A stretch of 63,107 nucleotides of DNA, taken from contig DEJS01000004.1 of assembly GCA_002353485.1 (NCBI GenBank), forward strand, positions 1-63,107. The letters run 5' to 3'. Source of the DNA: Prevotella sp. UBA2742 (GTDB taxonomy: Bacteria; Bacteroidota; Bacteroidia; Bacteroidales; Bacteroidaceae). Below the pieces are notes generated by a model. That model saw only the letters and a program-made list of their open reading frames with translations, was not told the DNA's origin and searched no databases. This document shows, in pieces, positions 43,141-50,872 of this stretch (positions within the stretch are counted from its first letter, which is position 1; each line of letters begins with the position of its first letter). Both the position numbers and the translations under genes were made by a program.

Positions 43141-44631
43141 CTAAACCTCTTTATGCACTTCGTGTCCTTCAACGTAGATGGCCGAGAAGGGACGTGCCGG
43201 ACACAGGTTCTCGCAGGCGCCACAGCCTATGCAGCGGGCCTCGTTGACGGCGGGGACGTAGGGCGACGACTCGTCGTCGGGGTCGGAGGGTACCATCTCG
43301 ATGGCACCTTGCGGACAGTGGCGTGCACAGTTGCCGCACGACACACCGTCGGTGAGCGGTATGCAGTTCTTACGTATCCATACGGCATGCCCTATCTGCG
43401 TGGAGGCCTTCACCTCGACGGCAATGGGCTTGATGGCACCGGCGGGACACACCTCAGAGCAGCGCGTACACTCCGGGCGGCAGTAGCCGCGCTCGTACGA
43501 CATGACAGGCTGCATCAGGTGCATCAGGTCGTCGGAGGGGCGCAGCACCTGGTTGGGACATTCCGAGATGCACAGCTGGCACCCCGTACAGTGCGTCTGG
43601 AGGTTCTTCTGTGACAGCGAGCCCGGAGGCGACAGGGGAGTCTGGCGCTCGGGGGCTACCTTGTCTGCTATCTCGGCCAGGCCCCCGTCCATAATCTTGT
43701 CCTTCTGCTGGGCCAGCGCTGCCGTGGTAAGCAGGGCCGACGAGAGCAGGAACGAACGGCGGGAGGGGTCGTCGGGCGAATTCTGATTACTATGATTGCC
43801 ATGATTATTCAGATTCCCCCTTCCATACTTCAGCGCTCCGAACTTGCAGCGCTCTATGCAGTCGCCGCAGACCACACAGCGGGTGGCGTCGACGGTATGT
43901 GTCTTGAAGTCGATGCACGAGGCCTTGCAGTTCTTGGTGCACAGCGAGCAGTTCTTACACTTGGCGGCATCGAAGCGCACCTTCAGCCACGAGAACTTGG
44001 CAAAGATGCTGAGCACGGTACCTACGGGACAGACGGTGTTACACCAGGTGCGCCCGTTCCTCCACGCCAGCACCGCCAGCACCGCCAGCGTCACTGCAGC
44101 AATGCCGAGCGAGATGGCTGAGCGCATCCATACGTCGCTATGGTAGAAAGCATAGCTGTCGTAGTGTTCGGCTATGGAGGCCAGCACATTGTTACCCGCC
44201 ACATAGACGGGCTGCAGCAGATTGGTGGCAATGCGACCGAAGGCGGAGTAGGGGGCCAGCAGCTGTGCCAGCGACCCTGCACCCAGCACCAAGGCGACTA
44301 CGAAGACGGCGCAGACGGCCCAGCGTAGTGGTGTAAGCGCCTTCGAATAGGTGTAGCGGTTCTTCTTGACCCGCTTGCCCAGCCATCCGAAGAGGTCCTG
44401 CATGATGCCCAGCGGGCAGATGACCGAACAGTAGATGCGTCCGAAGACGAGCGTCAGCAGCACCAGCGCCGCGACGACCACCACGTTGAGGGCCAGCACC
44501 GCCTCAAGCAGCTGTACCTTGGCCATCCACGAAAGGAAGGCATGGGCCGTCCCGGTGAAGTCGAGGAACAGCCACGTGAGTCCTAAGAACATCACCGTAG
44601 CCAGGGTAATTCTGATTTTCCTTAGTGTCAT
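43141..44631 (-). CDS. NapH-like membrane ferredoxin fused to a Tat-type ferredoxin
   Basis: 496 residues. The N-terminal half (about 1-270) has four membrane helices with CSVICPLG and CNTVCPVG elbows and two ferredoxin motifs (CKNCSLCTKNC, CVVCGDCIERC), as in NapH/RdxA-type quinol-linked Fe-S proteins. After an Asn/His-rich linker, an internal twin-arginine motif SRRSFLL (290-296) and a hydrophobic stretch lead into a second, NapG-like part with four further clusters (CTGCQLCISECP, CRPECTRCSEVCP, CGNCARHCP, CIGCGACENLCP). It overlaps the tatC stop by 4 bp (ATGA). It probably carries electrons from quinol to exported reductases. Confidence 0.85.
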   Translation of the reverse strand: MTLRKIRITLATVMFLGLTWLFLDFTGTAHAFLSWMAKVQLLEAVLALNVVVVAALVLLTLVFGRIYCSVICPLGIMQDLFGWLGKRVKKNRYTYSKALTPLRWAVCAVFVVALVLGAGSLAQLLAPYSAFGRIATNLLQPVYVAGNNVLASIAEHYDSYAFYHSDVWMRSAISLGIAAVTLAVLAVLAWRNGRTWCNTVCPVGTVLSIFAKFSWLKVRFDAAKCKNCSLCTKNCKASCIDFKTHTVDATRCVVCGDCIERCKFGALKYGRGNLNNHGNHSNQNSPDDPSRRSFLLSSALLTTAALAQQKDKIMDGGLAEIADKVAPERQTPLSPPGSLSQKNLQTHCTGCQLCISECPNQVLRPSDDLMHLMQPVMSYERGYCRPECTRCSEVCPAGAIKPIAVEVKASTQIGHAVWIRKNCIPLTDGVSCGNCARHCPQGAIEMVPSDPDDESSPYVPAVNEARCIGCGACENLCPARPFSAIYVEGHEVHKEV

Positions 44632-45395
44632 AAAGTATCTTGTTCGTTTCGTTTAGTTATTCTTACAATCCAGATGCTCACCTCGTACAGCAGGTAGATG
44701 GGCAGTGCCACCACGAAGAGGGTGAAGACGTCGGTGGTAGGCGTAATGATGGCCGCCACCACCAGGATGGCCACCACGGCATGTCGGCGGTAGACGCTCA
44801 TCCAGTGGTCGGTCAGCAGTCCCATCCGTCCCATCAGGGCACAAACCACGGGCAGTTCGAAGACGATGCCCATCACGAGACTCATGCCTAACAGTGTGTC
44901 CATATACGACTGCAGCGTCAGCATGTTGGCCACGTCTGCGCTGACCTGATAGGTGCCTAAAAAACGTACCGTCAGTGGGAATACAACAAAGTAGTTTGCC
45001 AGTGTCCCTACGATGAACATGACATAGGCTGCGCCTACGATGCTGACGGCATAGCGTCGCTCGCCCTCGTATAGCGCTGGCGACACAAAGCGGAACAGCT
45101 CGAACAGCACGTACGGCGAGGCTGTCAGCAGTCCGGCATAGAGGGCCGTCCGCATGTGTATCATAAACTGCTCCGTAAGACCTGTGTTCATTAAATGCAG
45201 TTCAAACGGTGCTACACCAAGCATCCGGTAGGTTAGGAAGTTGCTGCTGCGTGGCGCCAGCACCACGGCGAACAACTGGTCCTTCAGCAGGAAGGCGACG
45301 ATGCCGAACAGCACTACCACTACGGCAATGCGGATGAGGACGGCGCGCAACACGTCCAAGTGGTCCCAGAACGTCTGGAACTCAGTCCTTTCCAT
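44628..45395 (-). CDS. tatC: Twin-arginine translocase subunit TatC
   Basis: 255 residues with six predicted helices. The N-terminus FQTFWDHLDVLRAVLIRIAV corresponds to the conserved HL-E-LR entry (here DHLDVLR), the receptor for the RR signal. SPYVLFELFRFVSPALYEGE and FELPVVCALMGRMGLL are the typical central motifs. It recognises twin-arginine substrates and, with TatA, exports folded proteins across the inner membrane. Its start overlaps the end of tatA by 14 bp and its stop overlaps the NapH-like gene, so the three genes form one operon. Confidence 0.95.
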   Translation of the reverse strand: MERTEFQTFWDHLDVLRAVLIRIAVVVVLFGIVAFLLKDQLFAVVLAPRSSNFLTYRMLGVAPFELHLMNTGLTEQFMIHMRTALYAGLLTASPYVLFELFRFVSPALYEGERRYAVSIVGAAYVMFIVGTLANYFVVFPLTVRFLGTYQVSADVANMLTLQSYMDTLLGMSLVMGIVFELPVVCALMGRMGLLTDHWMSVYRRHAVVAILVVAAIITPTTDVFTLFVVALPIYLLYEVSIWIVRITKRNEQDTL

Positions 45396-45552
45396 CGTTC
45401 TCCGTATCCTTCATGCCGTCCTTGAAGCTCTTCACGCCTTTGCCAAGGCCGTTCATCAGCTCAGGAATCTTCTTGCCGCCAAAAAGCAAGAGCACAATGA
45501 GTGCAATGACGATAATCTCTTGCATCCCAACTCCAAATAGTAGTAATCGCAT
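45382..45552 (-). CDS. tatA: Twin-arginine translocase subunit TatA/E
   Basis: 56 residues from ATG 45552. It begins MRLLLFGVGMQEIIVIALIV, the single membrane helix, followed by the conserved hinge FGGKKIPELMNGLGKGVKSF and a short charged tail. An internal ATG (45525, MQEIIVIAL) is an alternative start. TatA forms the size-adapting translocation pore with TatC. It is upstream of tatC and overlaps it by 14 bp; a TATCTTTG promoter lies 33 bp before its ATG. Confidence 0.93.
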   Translation of the reverse strand: MRLLLFGVGMQEIIVIALIVLLLFGGKKIPELMNGLGKGVKSFKDGMKDTENDGKD

Positions 45553-45584
45553 GCTATTCCTTTTACTTTTTGTAATATTTCCGG

Positions 45585-45592
45585 CAAAGATA
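45585..45592 (-). promoter_or_regulatory. Promoter of the tat/Fe-S operon
   Basis: TATCTTTG on the minus strand, 33 bp before the tatA ATG. The 7-bp tandem repeat at 45601-45628 lies directly upstream and is shared with the divergent MgtC-like promoter. Confidence 0.7.
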
Positions 45593-45600
45593 CTAATTTT

Positions 45601-45628
45601 CTCTCAACTCTCAACGCTCAACTCTCAA
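45601..45628. repeat. Four 7-bp tandem units between divergent promoters
   Basis: CTCTCAA, CTCTCAA, CGCTCAA, CTCTCAA. The array fills the gap between the -7 boxes of tatA (45585-45592) and the MgtC-like gene (45637-45644), so both -33 regions fall in or beside it. Confidence 0.9.
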
Positions 45629-45636
45629 CTTTTTTG

Positions 45637-45644
45637 TATCTTTG
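45637..45644 (+). promoter_or_regulatory. Promoter of the MgtC-like gene
   Basis: TATCTTTG, 24 bp before ATG 45669. Confidence 0.7.
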
Positions 45645-45668
45645 CACCCAATTAAACATCATTTAACT

Positions 45669-46115
45669 ATGGAATACGAATATCTTCTACGCATTTTCAT
45701 TGCTGCCCTGCTGGGCGGTGCCATCGGTCTGGAACGCGAATACAGGTCGAAGGAGGCTGGCTTCCGTACCCATTTCTTAGTGGCAATGGGTTCTGCACTC
45801 TTTATGATTGTGTCGGCCTATGGCTTCAACGACGCCATGCACGACGAACTTCAGCGCTGGGATGTGTCGCGTGTGGCCTCACAGGTGGTCAGCGGCATCG
45901 GTTTCATCGGTGCCGGTACCATCATCTTCCGAAAGACCGAGAACATGGTCAGCGGTCTGACCACGGCAGCAGGACTGTGGGTGGTGGCAGCTATAGGTCT
46001 GGCCTGCGGCGGAGGCTTGTACAAGGTGGCCGTAGGCAGCTCCGTCCTCGTACTCGTAGGGTTGGAGGCCTTCAACTACTTCCTGCACAAGTTCGACAGC
46101 TTCCGCAAGGAATAA
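45669..46115 (+). CDS. MgtC/SapB family membrane protein
   Basis: 148 residues from ATG 45669 (MEYEYLLRIFIAALLGGAIG). It has four membrane helices with the MgtC pattern: GLEREYRSKEAGFRTHFLVA, GSALFMIVSAYGF, SQVVSGIGFIGAGTIIF and GLTTAAGLWVVAAIGLACGG. It lacks the C-terminal ACT-like domain of MgtC proper, so it is the short SapB-type form. The family is linked to survival at low magnesium and to regulation of the membrane ATPase; it is not a proven Mg transporter. The gene is monocistronic. Confidence 0.9.
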   Translation: MEYEYLLRIFIAALLGGAIGLEREYRSKEAGFRTHFLVAMGSALFMIVSAYGFNDAMHDELQRWDVSRVASQVVSGIGFIGAGTIIFRKTENMVSGLTTAAGLWVVAAIGLACGGGLYKVAVGSSVLVLVGLEAFNYFLHKFDSFRKE

Positions 46116-46131
46116 TGCACGGGGGCGGGGC

Positions 46132-46950
46132 TTAGCCTTTGTAGTATAATGCAGCCCCGATGGCGGTACAGAATTCCGCATACTTTGGTATGTGGAAATG
46201 TACGTCGTATAGCTTCTCCAGCATGGGGTAGACGTCCTTGCACTGGGGGACGAGGGTAAGGTTGCCTATGAGCACGAAGTCTTTGATGCCGCTGTTCAGC
46301 GACGACAGGATGGCGGCCGAACCAATGGTCTGCAGCACCATGGTGATGACGCCTAAGGCAAGGTCTTCCTGACTGGCATTGTATTGCGCCTTGGAGAACA
46401 GTGATGCCGTGGCTTCCATAGGCAGGCCGGGCAGCGGGTGGGTGGAGATGTCGCCAATGCGCAGGTTGATATTACGGATGTCGCCCTTCATGGCCAGGCT
46501 CTGTATCTGTTTGGGGTCGCGCGTGTTCAGCATTACGCGGGCCAGCCCCTGCAACGTGCCGCCACCGATGCCTATGCCGCCAATGTGGCGAATGCAGTCG
46601 CCCTCGCACTGCACAAAGCTGGTGCCGGTGCCCATCGACACCACGATGGCCTTCGTCAGACCGCTCTCGAACCGGGCACCTAAGCCGTCGGCGACAAACT
46701 CGTCGACGTGCTGCGTGGGTATGCCATACACGGGTTCGTTGATGTAGGCCGCTCCCACACCGGTCAGCATCACTTGTTCTACGTCCTGCAGACTCACCTG
46801 GTTGTCGTGCAGATACTTGCCGAAGGCTCCGTAGAGCGAGGTCACCTGGTCGGCGGCCGTGATACGTATGGGCGACACCACGCGGCTGTCGCGAAGTCCT
46901 ACTATCTTCGTGGTCGATATCCCCACGTCTATTCCTATTACTATTCCCAT
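46132..46950 (-). CDS. coaW: Type II pantothenate kinase
   Basis: 272 residues, ASKHA fold. MGIVIGIDVGISTTKIVGL is the phosphate-1 motif. TGVGAAYI, VSMGTGTSF and GIGIGGGTLQGLARVML follow, with the C-terminal FVLIGNLTLVPQ and CTAIGAALYYKG. This matches the eukaryotic/Staphylococcus-type PanK II rather than CoaA or CoaX. It phosphorylates pantothenate, the first step to coenzyme A, and is usually not inhibited by CoA thioesters as tightly as CoaA. It lies 15 bp after mrp and is probably co-transcribed. Confidence 0.88.
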   Translation of the reverse strand: MGIVIGIDVGISTTKIVGLRDSRVVSPIRITAADQVTSLYGAFGKYLHDNQVSLQDVEQVMLTGVGAAYINEPVYGIPTQHVDEFVADGLGARFESGLTKAIVVSMGTGTSFVQCEGDCIRHIGGIGIGGGTLQGLARVMLNTRDPKQIQSLAMKGDIRNINLRIGDISTHPLPGLPMEATASLFSKAQYNASQEDLALGVITMVLQTIGSAAILSSLNSGIKDFVLIGNLTLVPQCKDVYPMLEKLYDVHFHIPKYAEFCTAIGAALYYKG

Positions 46951-46965
46951 GGTCTGTGCGGGTTT

Positions 46966-48069
46966 TTATTTGGTTCCTACTATCTTTGTCTTTGGCAGCT
47001 GGCTGTTCCTGCGGTTTACCACTGTCACTACGGACTGCGCCAGATTGATGAAGGCCAGTCCGGTGGCCGTATCGCTCGACAGGGCGGCGGGCTGCCCTTG
47101 GTCGCCACTCTCACAGATGCTCTGCACCAGTGGTATCTGGGCTAACAGCGGTACCTGCATCTCTTGTGCCAGCTGCTTGCAGCCTTCCCGACCGAAGATG
47201 TAGTACTTGTTCTCTGGCAGTTCGGCAGGGGTGAACCATGCCATGTTCTCCACGAGTCCCAGTATGGGCACGTTCACCTTCTCGTTGCGGTACATGTCAA
47301 TACCCTTACGCGCATCGGCCAGCGCCACCTGCTGGGGTGTCGACACAATGACGGCTCCGGTAATGCTCAGCGTCTGCAGCAGCGTCAGGTGTATGTCGCT
47401 GGTGCCGGGAGGGGTGTCCAGTATGAAGTAGTCCAGTTCGCCCCAGTCGGCATCGGCAATGAGCTGTTTCAAGGCGTTCGTGGCCATGCCGCCGCGCCAC
47501 AGGGTGGCTGTCTCCGGCGATACAAAGAAGCCTATGGAGAGCAGTTTTACGCCGTACGCCTCGATGGGTTCTATGAGTTGGCGGCCGTCTACCTCTACGG
47601 CGTAGGGACGGGCATCCTCCACATTGAACATCTTCGGCATTGAGGGACCAAAGATGTCTGTGTCAAGAAGCCCGACTTTATATCCTAACCGCGCCAGGGC
47701 GATGGCCAGGTTGGCGGATACGGTGCTCTTGCCCACACCACCCTTGCCTGAGCTGACGGCAATGATGTTCTTCACGCCAGGCAGCAGCTGGCCTACCTCG
47801 GGACGAGGCTTCGACTTGTACTCGGTCACGATGTCCACCGTCACGTCCTTGCCGCAGTGGTACTTGATGGCGGCCTCGGCAGCCTTTACCGTCGACTTCA
47901 GAAAAGGGTCTGTGTCGCGGGGAAACTCCAGCACCACCGTCACTTTGTTGTTGTTATTGTCGATAGCAGGCTGGTCGGCTACCATGCCGCTCTCAACGAG
48001 ATTCTTCTTTGTGCCGGCATACGTCACCGTTGCCAGCGCGTCCATAATCATCTTAGGGTAAAGCGTCAT
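46966..48069 (-). CDS. Mrp/ApbC-type P-loop Fe-S cluster carrier
   Basis: 367 residues from ATG 48069 (MTLYPKMIMDALATVTYAGT); the promoter lies between this ATG and the upstream extension of the frame. An N-terminal MIP18-like domain (about 1-90) precedes the deviant Walker A SGKGGVGKST. DTDIFGPSMP, LLSIGFFVSPETATLWRGG and FILDTPPGTSDIHLTLLQT complete the MRP ATPase core. It binds and transfers [4Fe-4S] clusters to apoproteins in the cytoplasm. It could help mature the many Fe-S proteins in the nearby tat operon, but that link is inference. Confidence 0.92.
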   Translation of the reverse strand: MTLYPKMIMDALATVTYAGTKKNLVESGMVADQPAIDNNNNKVTVVLEFPRDTDPFLKSTVKAAEAAIKYHCGKDVTVDIVTEYKSKPRPEVGQLLPGVKNIIAVSSGKGGVGKSTVSANLAIALARLGYKVGLLDTDIFGPSMPKMFNVEDARPYAVEVDGRQLIEPIEAYGVKLLSIGFFVSPETATLWRGGMATNALKQLIADADWGELDYFILDTPPGTSDIHLTLLQTLSITGAVIVSTPQQVALADARKGIDMYRNEKVNVPILGLVENMAWFTPAELPENKYYIFGREGCKQLAQEMQVPLLAQIPLVQSICESGDQGQPAALSSDTATGLAFINLAQSVVTVVNRRNSQLPKTKIVGTK

Positions 48070-48090
48070 CTTCTTTATGTTTTTTGACTG

Positions 48091-48098
48091 CAAAGGTA
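48091..48098 (-). promoter_or_regulatory. Promoter of the mrp-coaW operon
   Basis: TACCTTTG on the minus strand, 22 bp before ATG 48069. Confidence 0.7.
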
Positions 48099-48162
48099 CA
48101 AAGAAAACAGGGAAGAGCCAAATCTTTTTCCGTCAGCATGACATTTTTTCGCTTTTTCTTCG

Positions 48163-48170
48163 TACTTTTG
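48163..48170 (+). promoter_or_regulatory. Surviving promoter of the TPR-SpoIIE pseudogene
   Basis: TACTTTTG fits TAnnTTTG and lies just before the first recognisable codons of the decayed gene. Confidence 0.5.
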
Positions 48171-48184
48171 CGTCGGAAAACCAA

Positions 48185-48777
48185 GTAGACTATGCAAAGT
48201 GGGAACACTACTACTACATCTCTACGCTCTGCAATGCTAACAAGGTGCTCGAGAACGGACTCGTCATGTCGAGTCTGCGCGACTGTCGCAAGCTATACCA
48301 GTTTGCCCGCGACAATAAGCACGACTACGGCCGGGGCATTGCGCTGGCACAGATAGGATGGCTCTACGGATTCATGGGTGACCATGAGGAGAGTGTCAGG
48401 CAAACACAGCTACGCTTGAGTTCTGCAACTGTGGCCATAACCCGCCCGTCATAGGTTGTGGCAGTGCCGAGGCTCACTTCCTCGAGATGCTGTCTAATGC
48501 CCCCATCGGACTGTTCCCCGATATGGAGTACCAGGGCGAGACCATCGACGACATCAAGGGAAAGCCGCTCTTCATCTATACCGACGGACTCAACGAGGCG
48601 GAGAACCTGGAGCTCCAGCAGTTTGGCGAAGACCGCCTGCTTGGCATCCTGCAGCAGACACCGTTCTCATCTCCTCGTCAACTCATTGACCAGATGACCC
48701 GTCAGGTTGAGCTCCATCGCAATGGCGCGGAGCCTAACGACGACCTCACCATGCTTTGTCTTTGCTGCTACGCTTGA
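48185..48777 (+). pseudogene. Remnant of a TPR-SpoIIE family protein phosphatase
   Basis: Two pieces of one ancestral gene remain. The first, about 48185-48410, encodes a TPR-like segment (NANKVLENGLVMSSLRDCRK, GIALAQIGWLYGFMGDHEES) but has no plausible start codon in frame. The second, about 48414-48777 in another frame, is the end of a SpoIIE/PP2C-type phosphatase domain: EFCNCGHNPPVIG, IKGKPLFIYTDGLNEAEN and the terminal GAEPNDDLTMLCLCC. A full-length protein of this type would have hundreds of residues between them, so a large internal deletion plus frameshift is inferred. The promoter seems intact. The 3' end overlaps trmB by 32 bp on the opposite strand. Confidence 0.8.
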
Positions 48778-49516
48778 CGCGGTGGTAGGAACGGTAATCG
48801 TCCAGCTCTATCTCCACCTCGGGCTCTTCTAACTGACCTTCACGGGGCAGCAGGAACTTCATGTACTTGATGTTCAGCCCGCGTTCCATCCACATCTTCT
48901 CGTAATAGGTCTGGATAGAGGCTGCCTCTTGGAAGGCGGCGTCCTGGGCTGCTTCGGCATACAGGTCGCGCGTATTCAGAAGGATAGGCAGCCCGTTACG
49001 TTCTACCAGATAGTTGGTGTAGGTAAAAAGAAAGTTGGAATCCGTCTTCAGATGTATCGTTCCGCCGTCGGTCAGAAAGTGCCGGTAGCGCTCCAGAAAC
49101 CACGACGAGCTCAGCCGTTTGCGCGGGCTCTTCATCTGCGGGTCAGAGAAGGTCAGCCAAATCTCTTGTACCTCGTCCTCAGCGAAGAAACGGTCTATAA
49201 TCTCTATATTGGTGCGCAGGAATGCCACATTCGTCAGCCCCTCCTGGGTGGCCTGCGTGGCACCTGTCCACATGCGGGCGCCTTTGATGTCCACCCCGAT
49301 GAAGTTCATCTGCGGATACTTCTTGGCAAGTCCCACCGTGTATTCACCCTTGCCACAGCCCAACTCCAACACGATGGGGTTCTGGTTCTTGAAGTATTCC
49401 TCGCGCCAGTGACCCTGTAAGGAAAAAGTGGCATGTTCCAGCGCCCCGTAAGGGTACTGGAACACGCACTTATAGGTCTCCATGTCGGCGAACTTCGCCA
49501 GCTTTCCTTTCGACAT
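48746..49516 (-). CDS. trmB: tRNA (guanine-N7-)-methyltransferase
   Basis: 256 residues, class I SAM methyltransferase. PIVLELGCGKGEYTVGLAKK is the SAM loop. FIGVDIKGARMWTGA, IWLTFSDPQMKSPRKRLSS (the substrate-specific SDPWPK-type motif) and GTIHLKTDSNFLF follow. It makes m7G46 in tRNAs in the cytoplasm. It starts 4 bp after ilvE on the same strand and ends inside the 3' part of the convergent pseudogene. The C-terminal extension after the methyltransferase core is slightly long for the family. Confidence 0.93.
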   Translation of the reverse strand: MSKGKLAKFADMETYKCVFQYPYGALEHATFSLQGHWREEYFKNQNPIVLELGCGKGEYTVGLAKKYPQMNFIGVDIKGARMWTGATQATQEGLTNVAFLRTNIEIIDRFFAEDEVQEIWLTFSDPQMKSPRKRLSSSWFLERYRHFLTDGGTIHLKTDSNFLFTYTNYLVERNGLPILLNTRDLYAEAAQDAAFQEAASIQTYYEKMWMERGLNIKYMKFLLPREGQLEEPEVEIELDDYRSYHRVKRSSKDKAW

Positions 49517-49520
49517 ATGA

Positions 49521-50543
49521 TTACTCTATGACCACGGTTGTCCAGCCGTGCTTGTCCTCAATGTCGCCATACTGTATGCCACGCAGCGTGTCGTACAGCT
49601 TCTTCGATATAGGACCGGGCTTGCCGTCCTTTGAGAACGTATAGCGCTTGCCGTTCTCCAGGTCGTCAATGTACGAGATAGGACTGATGACCGCTGCCGT
49701 ACCGCAGGCACCGGCCTCCTCGAAGGTCTCCAGCTCCTCCTCGGGAATGGGACGGCGCTCCACCTTCAGACCTAAGTCCTCGGCCACTTGCATCAGCGAC
49801 TTGTTGGTGATGCTGGGCAGGATGCTGGTCGACTCCGGAGTAATATAAGTGTTGTTCTTGATGCCGAAGAAGTTTGCAGCACCGCACTCGTCGATGTATT
49901 TCTTTTCCTTGGCGTCCAGGTAGAACTCGCAGGCGTAGCCCTTCTCGTGAGCCAGGTTGTTGGCAAACAGCGAAGCAGCGTAGTTGCCGCCCACCTTGTA
50001 TTTGCCCGTACCTAATGGAGCCGAACGGTCGAACTCACGCACAATGACGTAGGGGTTGGTAGAGAAACCGCCCTTGAAGTAAGGACCTACGGGGGTTACG
50101 AAAATCAGGAAGCAGTACTCCTTGGAGGGGTGTACGCCCACCTGTGCACTGGTGCCGATGAGCAGCGGGCGGATGTACAGCGTGGCACCGCTCTCGTACG
50201 TCGGAATCCACTCCTGGTTCAGGCGCACCACCTTCTTCACCATCTCCGTAAACAACTCTGTCGATACCTCCGGCATCAGTATGCCGCGGCATGTGCTCTG
50301 CAGACGCTTGGCATTCTCGTCAACACGGAAGATACGCACCTTACCGTCCTTGCAGCGATAGGCCTTCAGTCCCTCGAAAGCCTCCTGGCCGTAGTGCAGG
50401 CAGGTAGCTGCCATGTGCAGGTTCAGATACTCGTCGGAGCAGACCTCAATCTCGCCCCATTTGCCGTCACGGTAGTAACAGCGTACGTTGTAGTCGGTCT
50501 TCATATAACCGAACGACAGGTTTCCCCAGTCTAAATTCTTCAT
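49521..50543 (-). CDS. ilvE: Branched-chain-amino-acid aminotransferase
   Basis: 340 residues, PLP fold type IV, class II BCAT type. FVTPVGPYFKGGFSTNPYVI, GTGKYKVGGNYAASLFANNL (with the PLP lysine), IDECGAANFFGIKNN and EEAGACGTAAVISPISYI are the family motifs. It interconverts Leu, Ile and Val with their 2-oxo acids using glutamate. It is in an operon with trmB; its -7 box TACTTTTG lies 41 bp upstream. Confidence 0.95.
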   Translation of the reverse strand: MKNLDWGNLSFGYMKTDYNVRCYYRDGKWGEIEVCSDEYLNLHMAATCLHYGQEAFEGLKAYRCKDGKVRIFRVDENAKRLQSTCRGILMPEVSTELFTEMVKKVVRLNQEWIPTYESGATLYIRPLLIGTSAQVGVHPSKEYCFLIFVTPVGPYFKGGFSTNPYVIVREFDRSAPLGTGKYKVGGNYAASLFANNLAHEKGYACEFYLDAKEKKYIDECGAANFFGIKNNTYITPESTSILPSITNKSLMQVAEDLGLKVERRPIPEEELETFEEAGACGTAAVISPISYIDDLENGKRYTFSKDGKPGPISKKLYDTLRGIQYGDIEDKHGWTTVVIE

Positions 50544-50583
50544 CTTTATCTCTTTTTAAATAACCTTGTCTTTCTTTTTGCTG

Positions 50584-50591
50584 CAAAAGTA
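50584..50591 (-). promoter_or_regulatory. Promoter of ilvE-trmB
   Basis: The minus strand reads TACTTTTG, 41 bp before ATG 50543. Confidence 0.65.
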
Positions 50592-50665
50592 CACAAAATA
50601 TGCCACCTATGCAAGTATTTCGGGCAAAAAGATGACAAAATGGCCTATTTTGTCTACCATGCCAC

Positions 50666-50872
50666 TCACTCTTCTGCGGCGTTTCCCTGTAGTTGCAGCA
50701 GCTCCTTTTCTGTTTTTGTCAGCTTGTCCTTGCAGAACGTGATGAGTTGCTGAGCCCTCTTCAGTTGTACGGCCAGCTCGTCAATGTCATACTCGTTGCC
50801 CTCCATCTTGCGTACTATCTGTTCCAGTTCGGCAAGGGCCTCTTCATACTTCTTGTTCTTCTCGTCGCTCAT
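50666..50872 (-). CDS. xseB: Exodeoxyribonuclease VII small subunit
   Basis: 68 residues, helical. YEEALAELEQIVRKMEGNEY and DIDELAVQLKRAQQLITFCK are the XseB signature helices. It binds as several copies to XseA and is needed for activity. Its ATG overlaps the xseA stop (ATGA). Confidence 0.93.
   Translation of the reverse strand: MSDEKNKKYEEALAELEQIVRKMEGNEYDIDELAVQLKRAQQLITFCKDKLTKTEKELLQLQGNAAEE

Noticed and set aside
48077..48454. Intact small gene of 125 codons
   Set aside because: Its first codons lie upstream of the promoter-like box, its TPR part lacks a proper start, and its end runs out of frame through the SpoIIE remnant. Pseudogene is the better reading.
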